Part shown: in pieces, positions 34,265 through 44,353 of the stretch
How the letters are laid out: the number at the start of each line of letters is the position of its first letter
How positions within the stretch are numbered: the stretch's first letter is position 1
DNA from: Strongyloides papillosus
Taxonomy: Eukaryota; Nematoda; Chromadorea; Rhabditida; Strongyloididae
Length of the DNA: 64,000 bases
Reading direction: 5' to 3'
Assembly: GCA_005656395.1 (NCBI GenBank)
Contig: SRSI01000055.1
Span: forward strand, 310,001 to 374,000
Program-made: the position numbers and the translations under genes
Notes under the pieces: generated by a model
Seen by the model: only the letters and a program-made list of their open reading frames with translations
Told to the model about the DNA's origin: nothing
The model's database searches: none

Positions 34265-36125
34265 TAATCTTTCAAAATTAAGTTTCCTTTTCATTTCGAA
34301 GTTGTATTTTTCAAATGAGTCATAAATCATAAAGTTTCTTTAACTTTAAAAAGAGTTATTTCTGATAAAAACTATACAAAAATGTATCTAAAAAGTGGTG
34401 TGTTTTAAACATAACTTTATCAATTGTGAGTCAAAGATTTTGAGACACATTTTCCGCACTAATTTAGAACAAAACACATGTATTAAATGTTTAACCGCAA
34501 AATTTTATCAAGTTTGAAAAGGATTATGTCTAGAATAAAATTTATTTTTCAAAAAAAAACAGAAAAATGCAAGAAAAATACACCTAAAATTGATATAAAT
34601 CGTTTTGTAGAAAAGCTATGAACTTTGCAATAGTTTCATTTTTAAAGTTATATCTAGATCTATTAAAAAAATCATGTTTACTTTATTTTGTCAAGTTTCC
34701 ATTATGTTATAACTATTTAAATTTTTCATTTTCATTAAAAAAATGGTCATCATTTATTGACCCATAACTTGGCCAATTCTATATCAATCCTTATGCTGCT
34801 ATGTCTTTGCACTATTCTGAAATTGTACCTTTCAAATGAGTCATAAACCATAAAATTTTATTGCCTTAAGAAAGAATTATTTCCGGAACAAATCTATGCA
34901 AAATGTGTCCAAAAAAGTAGCGTTTTTAAAGCATAACTTGTTTAATTGTGGACTAAAAGTTTTAAAACTCGATTTCCACACTAAGTTAGAACAAAACACA
35001 TCTATTAAATGTTTAACCATAAAAAATGATCAAGTTTGAAAAGAGTTATGTCTGGAGCAAAATTGATTTTTACAAAATAAATAGAAAAAAAGCAAGAAAA
35101 ATGACACTAAAATTGGCAAAAATCGTTTTCTAGATAAGCTGTAAACTTTGCGATAGTCTCCTTTTTTAAGTTAGACTTTAATCTATATAAGCAAGTCATA
35201 GTTAATTAGTTTTATAAAGTTTCCATTGAGTAATAGCTATTTAACTTTTAAATTTTTACCAAAAAAATAGTCATTCATTGTTGATCTACAACTTGACCAA
35301 TTCTTTATTAATTCTAATGCTGCTGTGTTTCCGCACTATTCTGGAGTTGTATCTCTCAAATGAGCCATAAACCAAAAAATTTCATTAACTTTGAAAAGAG
35401 TTATTTTTGGAACAAAACTATGCAAAAAATTGTCCAAAAATGTGGTATTTTTTAAACATAACTTGGCTATTTTTGGACTAAAAGTTTAAAGACCCATTTT
35501 CCGCACTAAGTTAGAACAAAACACATCTAATCATTACTTAAGCATAAAATTTATTAAGTTTGAAGAAAGTTATGCTGAAGACAAAATTGATTTTTGTGAA
35601 AAAAATGAAAAAAAGAGAAAAAGTTGACATTCAAATTAATGTAACTTCTTTGTTTGTTAAACTACAATATTCGTTAGATGCTTGTTTTTTAAGTTAGACT
35701 TAGGTCTATATAACAAATACTATTTTATTTAATTTTATTAAGTTATGACTAAGTTATAGCTATTTACATTTTAAACCTTTTTTTCAAAATGGTCACTACT
35801 CTTTGGACCATAACTCGGACAATTTTTGACACAATTATATATTATTGTGTTTCCGCACTATTCTAGAATTTGATCTTTCAAGTGACATATATACCGTTGT
35901 ATTTCATATATCTTATAATAACGTTAACCCCTGTACAAAACTATGCTAAAAAAGGCCAAAAAAACACTGTTTTTTAAAGATAATTTGGCCAATTATGGCC
36001 CAGAAACTTTTTAGAACTATCTTCCCCACTAAGTTAGAAAAAAACACATCTTTTGACTATTTACCTATAAAAATCGGTTGAATTTGAAGAGAGTTATGAG
36101 AGAGGCAAATTTTCTTTTCTTATTT
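34265..36125 (+). repeat. Satellite array, about 3.6 units of ~522 bp
   Basis: The phrase TCAAATGAGTCATAAA and variants occurs at about 34312, 34835, 35360 and 35880. A second phrase, CACTAAGTTAGAACAAAACACATCT, abbreviated here to CTAAGTTAGAACAAAACACA, recurs at the same spacing. Units are diverged from one another by many substitutions. Repeated AT-rich phrases such as GAAAAGAGTTATTT and CATAACTTGGCC are internal landmarks. A further copy lies inverted at 20810-21356. Confidence 0.9.
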
Positions 36126-36133
36126 CTTTTTGT

Positions 36134-36255
36134 TATAGAAAACACATATATAAAATTTACAATAATACTATTGATAATCATTCGTAAAAATCAAATTATA
36201 TGTCAAAGATGTGTTAGATATACGTAATATTTCAAATTTCTCAAGATGTTGTTTT
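36134..36255 (+). repeat. Dispersed repeat, copy 1 right part
   Basis: Matches 41166-41290: AATACTATTGATAATC, AAATTATATGTCAAAGATGT and TTAGATATACGTAAT are in the same order. Confidence 0.8.
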
Positions 36256-36276
36256 CGTACACTCGGAACTAAACTG

Positions 36277-36318
36277 TCACCTCAAGGTGATGTTTTTAAA
36301 GTTATCACCTTAAGGTGA
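36277..36318. promoter_or_regulatory. Two perfect 14-bp palindrome-type sites, TCACCTYAAGGTGA
   Basis: TCACCTCAAGGTGA at 36277-36290 and TCACCTTAAGGTGA at 36305-36318, with starts 28 bp apart. Each holds inverted AGGTGA half-sites like those bound by nuclear receptors, or CACCT boxes as bound by zinc-finger repressors. Whether a gene uses them is unknown. Confidence 0.4.
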
Positions 36319-36831
36319 GGATTTTATTTATAAATGAATATACAGGAAGATATTTTACAAAGGTATAATATAGCTTTGGAAGTAAACATATAAATATGTC
36401 AAGACATTGTATTTCGTAATGTGTTTTTATAAATTTTAACTTATTAATTTTAATGTTTTAGATATAAATTAAGGAGTACTAAATAGTTATTTATAAGTGG
36501 AATGAGCTACCGATAAAGATAAGTTTTTGTTTACTTAAAATCTAGTACTTTTTAGGCATTTGCATAGAGTTATTTCTTGTATTTCAAAATCAACAGGAAT
36601 ATTAACTATACAGATAAGTTACTATATTAATTAACATTAATAAATGTTTTTAGTTATAAACCAGACTTTTTACTGTTTAACTTTGCAAATATGGCATATA
36701 ATTCAGCGCTGGAGGAAAGTTTTTCATTATTATTGTTGAATTTATATTTTTTAACATTAAGTAAAATTTTATATGATTTCATGTTCATTGTTGTATTATT
36801 ATTTTATAATAAAAACTTTAAAGTATGTGTT
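36319..36831. other. Non-coding spacer
   Basis: AT-rich. A plus-strand frame at 36691-36900 is hydrophobic but overlaps a better minus-strand frame and is not supported. Confidence 0.35.
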
Positions 36832-37074
36832 TTATTTATTGAAAATATAGCTATATATGGAGGTATTGTCATAAACCAATGTTCCAGGACATTTTATTGA
36901 GAAAAGTACCTCTTTTGTATACAACTTTAAAATCATACCTTCAAAGTGATGAATTAATATACACACAAAAAAGTGCGAATCATTACTTTGAGGTAGTGCT
37001 TTTCCTCTGAGTGTATCTCGGAAATCTTTTAGATCATATAAAAAGATATCATTCACGCACAAATGATAACACAT
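36832..37074 (-). CDS. Small open frame, possible gene or exon
   Basis: 80 codons from an ATG. A/T dominates third positions, as in the real genes of this window. The sequence includes LYDLKDFRDTLRGKALPQ and then HHFEGMILKLYTKEV. No domain recognised, no introns seen. The downstream end of the duplicated minus-strand segment at 37290-37352 lies on the same strand 216 bp upstream, so they could belong to one gene. Low confidence. Confidence 0.3.
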   Translation of the reverse strand: MCYHLCVNDIFLYDLKDFRDTLRGKALPQSNDSHFFVCILIHHFEGMILKLYTKEVLFSIKCPGTLVYDNTSIYSYIFNK

Positions 37075-37289
37075 TGGTTTTTGTACTTATAAAAATGTTT
37101 TATAAAGAAAAAGTTGTAATCCAAATGGATCCTGGAGAACTCCTAAAGAGGTCCCAAATATGAAAATTAACACTTAAGACTTAGATTAAACGTTTTTTAA
37201 AGACGAATGTAAAAAGTATAAAGAATTATAAAAACTATGTCTGTTACGACATATAACAAAAAGTGATGTCTATTTATAAAATGTCTTGC

Positions 37290-37352
37290 TTATATTTGTT
37301 TCTCATAGTTGTCTTTCCTCTTTGACTTTGGCGTTTCTTTGACTGCAGCTTC
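37290..37352 (-). CDS. Duplicated short C-terminal coding segment, copy 2
   Basis: Reads EAAVKETPKSKRKDNYEKQI then TAA. Compared with 29875-29922 most changes are silent. No upstream exon was found on this strand. The plus strand of the same segment merges into the zinc-finger-type frame, so both strands compete. Confidence 0.35.
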   Translation of the reverse strand, partial: EAAVKETPKSKRKDNYEKQI

Positions 37353-38567
37353 TATAAAGTTTACAAAATGTAAATTTCAAACTTTTTTAAATTACTTTAA
37401 ACATTATCATGGTAATCAGTATACAACTTTAAATTCGCCATGCATAAATGGTACCAAACGTTCTTATACTTTATCTACAGAAAATGATAACTTTCCTTCT
37501 AGAAAATATGGTTGCTTTGATATTGATAACATACCTGAAGATTTAAAAAGTTTATATCTTGGTAAATTTATAAATCCAAAAATATATGGCTTCTTAAACG
37601 CCACCTTCAATAGATTTCCAGTAATTGGTAACAGAAGCTAGAAGTTTAAGTGTTAATACATTTGATTTTTTTATTGTTTTATCATTTGCTTCAATAACTT
37701 TTATGGGTTTTTAAATATTCTGTAAGTTAACATAATCACAATGCTTTTAAAAAACATTTTTTGGACAAATTTTTAATCAAAATTTCAAAACTATTTTAAA
37801 ATCGAGCTAAATTTAATTGTAATCTAATTATAATATTTATTAAAGCTCATAATTAACATACAGAATTATTAATATCTTGTTTTATAGTCAAGATATTGTT
37901 TTACAATCAAGCAGAACAGATCTCCAATAAGAATTTTTATAAAAAAAATATTTACTATTAAAAATTTAAAGAAATTTATTATTTTGAATGACCACTATTT
38001 ATATATTTAAATTTTCTGTGTATGCTTTTCGATTACACAGTGTTTGATTTTGCGTATCTTGAAATGCAATTCTTAACTCTCTGTGTAGAGACCAGAAATA
38101 GTAATATTTTATCTATGGTGATTATACTACATTAGTTAATGTTAAAATTGGAAAATAATAATTGTACTTTCTTTGAAATTATCCTGAAAAGAAATTTTAT
38201 TTTGTTTTACATTTAATAATTGCGATAGCTTTACAAAATAATATTTTTAATTGTCATGATTTTCCCTGTATTAATTATTGTATTTTATAGATAAAAGAGT
38301 TGGCATGGATGAAAAGAAAGGACAATTTCTCTGTCTTCATTGTCAGGTAATGATGGAGGTAGACATGATATACCTCCATGTAAGAAAAATCTTCAACTGT
38401 TTCCTTCACAGTTGTCGGGAGTGTCAGCTTTTAACAAACGATACTTTCGTTCGGAATCATCACCAATCAACAACAGAACAGTAGTACGATGGAAAAAAGA
38501 ACGTTTTTCCTTGGTTAGAAAAAATAATAAGTTTTATGACTACTATATTCATAAATTCTGTTGCTAA
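37349..38567 (+). CDS. Putative multi-exon gene with a Cys-X2-Cys motif
   Basis: Proposed exons: one ending at 37627 (from at most 37349, after an acceptor ACTGCAG), then 38291-38346 and 38412-38567. The phases agree at both junctions. The second intron (38347-38411, 65 bp) has a CAG|GTAATG donor and a TTTCCTTCACAG acceptor. Third positions are A/T-biased in the chosen frames. The exons read ...EDLKSLYLGKFINPKIYG..., then ...DEKKGQFLCLHCQ, then LSGVSAFNKRYFRSESS.... FLCLHC suggests the start of a zinc finger. The first exon and promoter are not identified. A coding-like frame shift follows the stop. It could be a decaying gene. Confidence 0.4.
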
Positions 38568-38682
38568 CGAAGGAAATTTAAAAGTAACAAACTATTCTAG
38601 GAAGAGAAAAGATTTTTCTGTCGTTGATGATAATGAAACGACAGATTTTCTAAATTTATCAAATGACTTTGATAATACATGA
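38536..38682 (+). pseudogene. Coding-like continuation in a shifted frame
   Basis: MTTIFINSVAN... then KVTNYSRKRKDFSVVDDNE to TGA, 48 codons, overlapping the end of the preceding frame. Good codon bias suggests this was once joined to it; a frameshift or missed intron separates them. Confidence 0.3.
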
Positions 38683-38960
38683 GCTTCTGAAGGTGGAATA
38701 TTAAAGGAATCACATTTCTTCAGAGTGGAAGGAAGAAAAGTGTTGAAATGACGATTTATGATGATTCTAAATAGTATATATAGTCGATATTTTATGTTTA
38801 CTTCCCACTTCTTACTTTTATGTATAAATAAAGTTTACTATTTTAACAAAACGTTATAGCATTGACCAACAAACTGAGTATGATGAAATTACAATAGTCA
38901 ACGATATGACAGATAATTTTAAAGAAAGTGACAGGGAAAATTTTTTTTAGAAACAATAGT

Positions 38961-40483
38961 GATTGGTATTAAGAATAATGAAAAAAACAAACACATGGCA
39001 CCATCAATTTTACCTATAAATATATTTAATATCATACAAAATAGTCATTATTAAAACCTTGTAGATTTAGATAAGCAAAATTGTCAAGGGTAAGTAAGGC
39101 TATTTTGTAATGGTTTTTATTATTGATTGATTGTTATTATAGTTTTTTAATCTACCATAAATTTTACATAATCATTAACCCTTATTATGATGAATTTAAA
39201 CAAATAGAATTAACCAATAATATGTCTCTTGAATAAGGAAGAGAAACCGACAGTTCTAAGAGTAAGTTTGAATATATATATATATTTTTAGCTTTTGAAA
39301 TTGTAGAGATATATGCAGGTAAAAATTTATCTACGAAGAAATTGAGTGTACCAATACCATCATCTGGTGGTAACAAAATGATATTATGTAGAAAATGTAA
39401 AGCAAAGGTCGGTGACACTTACCTTAACAAAGGAAATCACGTTTTTAATGAACACAAGGATGATATACAAAATAAACTGGAAGATTTTATAACATTGAAG
39501 GAAACGGATATTCTCTTTAAAGGACTTATGACCATTCTCGACTGCTTTCCTGATTCACTAATTTTTAGTAATTTTCATTGTGTTAAATGTACTTCTTTTA
39601 TATGCACACCGGTGAGTGTGCATTATCATGTTGGACTTTCTCTTTCTCATCAAAACATTTGTATGATAAAATGTTTTTTTGAAAACTGTAACTACAAAAC
39701 TGGTTGTAGCTTTACTGCTAAAAGCCATGTAAAAATGTATTTTAAGGTAAATAAGGATAAAAAAAATGATATATCAGTTAGAGTTTCGACTAACCATGAT
39801 TTTCGTCAAAGGTATGATGCGTTTAAAGATAATTGCGAAACTGCACGTAGAACAGTTGGTCATGTAGCAAAATACTGTTTTCCCATTAATATTTATTTTT
39901 ATAAAAAATTTCCAAAAAGATTTCCAAAATGTTTTATTTAAATTTAAAAGTAATTGCACTCAAAAATCTTTGTAGGTGCAAATTTTAGTCAAATTAATTA
40001 TACAAAAATAGTAGTTTTTCAAGAATAACTATTTTTTACTAATCCATTAATTGTCTTTACTTTTTAAAATTGTGTTATAATAATTTTCTTGAATAAAATT
40101 ACTAATTACTTTGCAATTTCTTTTTTTTTATTGTTATCTGAAAAAGATCGAGTATAAATCTTGAAAAAGATTAAATATTTTGTTTAAAAATTTTTTTGGT
40201 AGAAATATCACTTTGGCCTTACAAAGAAATCTTATTGTGTCTGTTTAAATTCATGATAATAAAAGTTAATGATTATGTAAAATTTATGTTAAATGAAAAA
40301 AACTCTAACAATAAGAATCAATAATAAAAACTATTACGAAATAGTTTTACTTACCCTTAACAATTTTTTTATTTAAATCTACAAGGTTTTAATAATGACT
40401 ATTTTGTATAATATTAAATATATTTATAGGTAAAATTGATGATGTCGTATGCTTGTTTTTTGTCATTATTCTTAATACCGATC
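38961..40483. mobile_element. 1.5-kb unit with 137-bp inverted ends around a zinc-finger-like frame
   Basis: The arms 38961-39097 and 40347-40483 are inverted copies at about 85-90% identity by eye (TTACTTACCCTTRACAATTT, AATCTACAAGGTTTTAATAA, TATTTATAGGTAAAATTGAT). They enclose 1249 bp with one good open frame. No target duplication was established, so this may be a DNA transposon or an inverted duplication within a gene. Confidence 0.6.
39292..39941 (+). CDS. C2H2-zinc-finger-like protein or exon
   Basis: Open from an acceptor (TTTTTAG at 39285-39291) to a stop, about 215 residues. Three Cys/His groups are visible: CRKCKAKV...HVFNEH, CVKCTSF...HYHVGLSLSH, and CFFENCNYKTGC...SHVK. Each resembles a C2H2 finger but with irregular spacing. 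It lies wholly between 137-bp inverted repeats. The preceding sequence (39190-39260) is coding-like but has stops. The first internal ATG in frame is at about 39378. Role unknown. Confidence 0.5.
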
Positions 40484-40894
40484 AGTGTCAATAAAGACAA
40501 TAAACAAAATTCAATATCAAGATTGTAGTTCATTTACTATATCTCATTTTTCTACTATGTCTTTTGATTTTGATCACAAAGTACGTCAGGTAAGTTTTAA
40601 GGTTTTTTTAATTATTAGTAAATTTGTTCTAGGCTTTTTAAGATCATTGTTTAAAATTATCAGAAAATAAGAGACAAATTCGCAAAAACAGTTCAGATGT
40701 TAGAACAAACAAAGCATGAATAACGATATGATTCTATTGTAAAAGTAAAATAATTGATATAGAAAGTGAAAATCCAATATTAAAAAGTATTGAATTAGCT
40801 TATTAGTTAGATGACTATAAAAAATGTTTATAAAGGTTTCGAAACAGAAGAATAAATGATAACTTCTTTATAGTTTTCATCGGGTTAAAAAACA
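40484..40894. other. Coding-like fragment and spacer
   Basis: 40500-40590 reads NKIQYQDCSSFTISHFSTMS... to a good donor (CAG|GTAAGT at about 40590). An acceptor TTTGTTCTAG follows about 43 bp later. After splicing the frame closes at once, so no gene could be completed. Confidence 0.3.
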
Positions 40895-41300
40895 TCAACT
40901 TAACGATATTAGATTTTATGGGTTTGACATTTATTTATATACTAATCTAATTAATAGTTTGGGCCTTTAATAATTGCATAAGAATAGGCAAGATTATTAA
41001 AGTTCAATTTTATCAATATTTTGTGTAGTAATAAAAGTTATTAAAAGTACTTAGAAGGTTTGAAAAGCTTTAACATGATTTGTTATAAGTAATGTCTAAT
41101 ATTTAAAACTATTTTATATAAACTATAACTTTCAAATTACACATTTTAGATAACTTATTTTTTTATAAAAAAGCACATATTTTATATAGAATTTTCTTTA
41201 ATACTATTGATAATCTTTGTTAATAATTAAATTATATGTCAAAGATGTCTTAGATATACGTAATGTTTCATATTTCTCAAAAATGTAGTTATCGTGATCT
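40895..41300 (+). repeat. Dispersed repeat, copy 2, uninterrupted
   Basis: Aligns with 33230-33623 and then directly with 36134-36255. It shows that 33624-36133 was inserted into copy 1. Confidence 0.8.
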
Positions 41301-42561
41301 GATTTTTATGAGAAAATTTAGTGGGGTAAATAGTTTGAATTCTAAACTTTATACAAACAGTAAATATTGAAGATAATTGCAGAGTTTTTCTGTACACAAT
41401 TGTATGAAATATAAGATTTATATGTTAACTTTAAAATGGCAAGAATCTATGCAAGCCTGATAAGTAAGTAATGTTTGGATAAAATAGAAATGGATATCAT
41501 AGAATATTGTTGAACGTTTTTATTTAGAAAATTCAAGTAAAACAGGCAGGATCTATCAGTACACTATTCAGAATACTTCCGATTCTGATAATACTACAAA
41601 AGGAATCATTAACTGAACAAAGAAATGGTATTATTTAATAATAATATCATTTCAATAATTCAATTTTAAATGTAATTACTTTAATTCATTTGAAATCGAC
41701 TAAAAGAAATATAATAGATATTTGCATCGTTCAGGTAAGCATGACATTTTTCTATAATTTATACAGCAAAAGATCTGGAGCATTCATTAAATATTGATTT
41801 ATAAATAAAATGTCATGTATTATTGATAAATCATTTTAAACGGATTGTTAATATATTAAAAATGTAAACGATAAAATAATTATATAGAATCTTTATTACA
41901 CTGATTTAGAAAATTTTTGTCTTATTTATAAAAAATTCTTTAAGTTTGTATTCATATTTATTATAGGCCTTATTTTTAACTATTTAAAGATATAATTGCA
42001 AACATACAATAATAATATTGACCATCAGAAAAGTTTCATATAGAATTTTTCCTCTCAGAAAGATATTAATAATTAAAAAAATATATATACGATTTAACAC
42101 ACACTGAATTCGTATTTTATATTGTCAAAATTCGGGTTATACACTTTTTACGATTTTCTAGCAGAAAGTTCACTTTAAAATAAAATTTTTGAAAATTTAC
42201 ATTGCTACAAATTCAAAAAGTAATTTTTAAGATACGCGATTATGGTATAAAACTTTTCGAAATCATAAGAAATACAGAGTGAAGATTTGAGACTAATTAT
42301 TTTCCTTGATAATATGTCATTAAAGCATATAAAAAGTCTTTCTCCGATTTTTGATTGTTACATACTTTTCATGTTTTCAAGAGATGTGTTTTAATTAAAA
42401 TGAAAAAAAATTTTTAATTTTATTAATTTGAAAAAATTGACAGCATTTCATTCAGATTCGTGTCCTTTTATTATTTGTATAATCTATGATTTTTCCGTTT
42501 CATTATCGATAAAAAATACACGTTATATTAATACAAGTTGTCAATTTATCACTACTATAAA
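41301..42561. other. Upstream region of the cholinesterase-like gene, with one old repeat
   Basis: 42140-42400 is the inverted partner of 26930-27262. Otherwise AT-rich. No clear TATA box. Confidence 0.45.
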
Positions 42562-44353
42562 ATGACTTCCAGATTTTTTATTTTATTCTTATTTATCTTA
42601 CTGCAGGAACTTTGTTTTTCAAAAAATATCCGAGTAGAAACAACATATGGTTGTATTATAGGAAGAAAATCGGTAAAGCATAGTATTTATTGTAACTATT
42701 TTTTAGATAAAACATCCATCAGTTACTGAATTTCTTGGAATTCCTTTTGCTCAACCACCTGTTGGAATTCTAAGGTTTAAAGCTCCAAAACCATTAAAGA
42801 AAAATTACTATGGAAAAAAGTGTTTCAAAGCCACGAGTCTCGCTAATACATGCTATTTCAATAGAGAAAGTACAGGATTTAAAGGGATAGATGATTGGCA
42901 ACCTCAATCGTTGAAAATGTCTGAAGATTGTCTTCAATTAAATATGTGGGTTCCAACAAACAAAACGGGTGCTGTAATTATTTTTATTAATGGAAAGTCA
43001 TATCGTATGGGTTCTCCTTCTTTAAAATTTTATGACGGTAATATGCTGGCGTCTTTTGATGGTACTATTGTTGTTAACATTAACTATAGGCATGGTGTTC
43101 TTGGATTTGCTTATATGCTAGGAGGTTACTTAGTTCCAGGAAACATGGGACTACTAGATCAACAAATGGCGATTAAATGGGTCTATGATAATATTGAATC
43201 ATTCGGTGGTAATAAATCAATGATAACTCTGTTTGGCCATGGAACTGGTTCCTCTTCGGCAACAGCACACATGTTTTCAGAAGGTAGTAAGCCATACTTC
43301 TCAAGAATTGTTGCTGCATCAGGAACAATATTAAATAAATGGGCCATTGAATATAATAAAGAAAATGTTGATGAGAATTTTAGAAGGCTAATGAGAAGAT
43401 TAAGATGCTTTACAAGGAATGAATTAAATCTTCTTAGATGTATGCAAAGACAAAGAGTACTAAAACTAGTCATTGAAGCTGATAAAATTTTCAACTTAAA
43501 ACAAACAATAATAAAATATCCGTTTCTACCTATTGATGGCGACAACCTTTTCTTTAATGGTTTCATTGTAAAAATGTTGAGATATGGATTTTTCAAAAAA
43601 GATCTTGATGTTGTCATTGGAAAAATATATGATGAAGCCTCAGTATTTATGCCATTATATTTTTCAAAAAAGAAGTATGGTTTTAATTTAAATTTAAACA
43701 AAAGTATGAATTCTCAGGCAAATAAATGTAATATAGATAGTAGACAATATGAAAATATTGTAAGGTTAATTGCACGGGATCAGCAATTGCATCGGGATGC
43801 TGTAGATGAGATAATTTTTTATTATAGTAGTTTAAAAGAATTAAATTATAGAGATAAAGCTATCAGAATCGTTTCTGATTTTGGTTTCGACTGCGATTTT
43901 GCTAGGTTTGCAAGAAAAATTGGTCGTTATATCACGGGTAACAAATATCTTTATGAATTTGAGATACGATCAACTCAGACTCCATTCCCTTTCTGGATGG
44001 GTCTGGTACATGGTTATGAATTATTGTACTTCTTTGGGCATCCATTTACCAATTCTTTAGAATACAAAAAAGAAGACTTAATATACGAAAAATATTTTTC
44101 TTTCCATGCTATGGAAATGTTATCTATGTTTGCTAACAAGGGTAAATTGCATGATAATTGGCTACAATATTCAAATAAATTTATGTGTATGGCTATTTTT
44201 GATGCTAATTACAAAATAAATAACAAATTTCAAATTAGATATGCCAATACAAAGGAATGTTTGAACGTTAAATCTATTTATCAATACTATAGAATTAGAC
44301 CACTCCGACGTTATCGTTCAGACTACCCAGCTAACAAAAATGATCCTGAATGA
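42562..44353 (+). CDS. Cholinesterase-like (carboxylesterase-family) secreted protein, nucleophile lost
   Basis: Exon 1 is 42562-42672 and exon 2 is 42707-44353, with a 34-bp intron; 585 residues. The signal peptide is about 1-19 (FFILFLFILLQELCFS). The fold is collinear with acetylcholinesterase: FLGIPFAQPPVG, DDWQP (choline-binding Trp kept), SEDCLQLN, NYRHGVLGF, GNMGLLDQQMAIKWV, ESFGGNKSMITLFG. At the nucleophile elbow GESAG is GHGTG, with Gly at residue 216 where Ser belongs. The oxyanion GGG is NGK. Glu347 (YDEAS) and His472 (VHGYE) of the triad remain. The C-terminal tail is basic. Strongyloides-type nematodes carry many secreted AChE-like proteins; this one should not hydrolyse choline esters but may still bind ligand. 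That role is inference. Confidence 0.92.

Larger units (their letters stand above)
33624..36133. mobile_element. 2.5-kb insertion carrying the satellite array
   Basis: The uninterrupted copy at 40895-41300 shows the pre-insertion state. TATAG is present at both borders (33619-33623 and 36134-36138) and fits a target duplication. The left border starts with a GC-rich hairpin; the interior is mostly the ~522-bp tandem array. No transposase was found, so the mechanism is unknown. Confidence 0.55.

Noticed and set aside
36985..37010. let-7-like TGAGGTAGTG word
   Set aside because: No let-7 precursor hairpin around it; it lies in a possible coding frame on the other strand.
38340..38484. Continuous frame through the intron at 38347-38411 (MEVDMIYLHVRK...)
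   Set aside because: Third-position bias is weak in that frame and strong in the spliced frame; splice sites are excellent.
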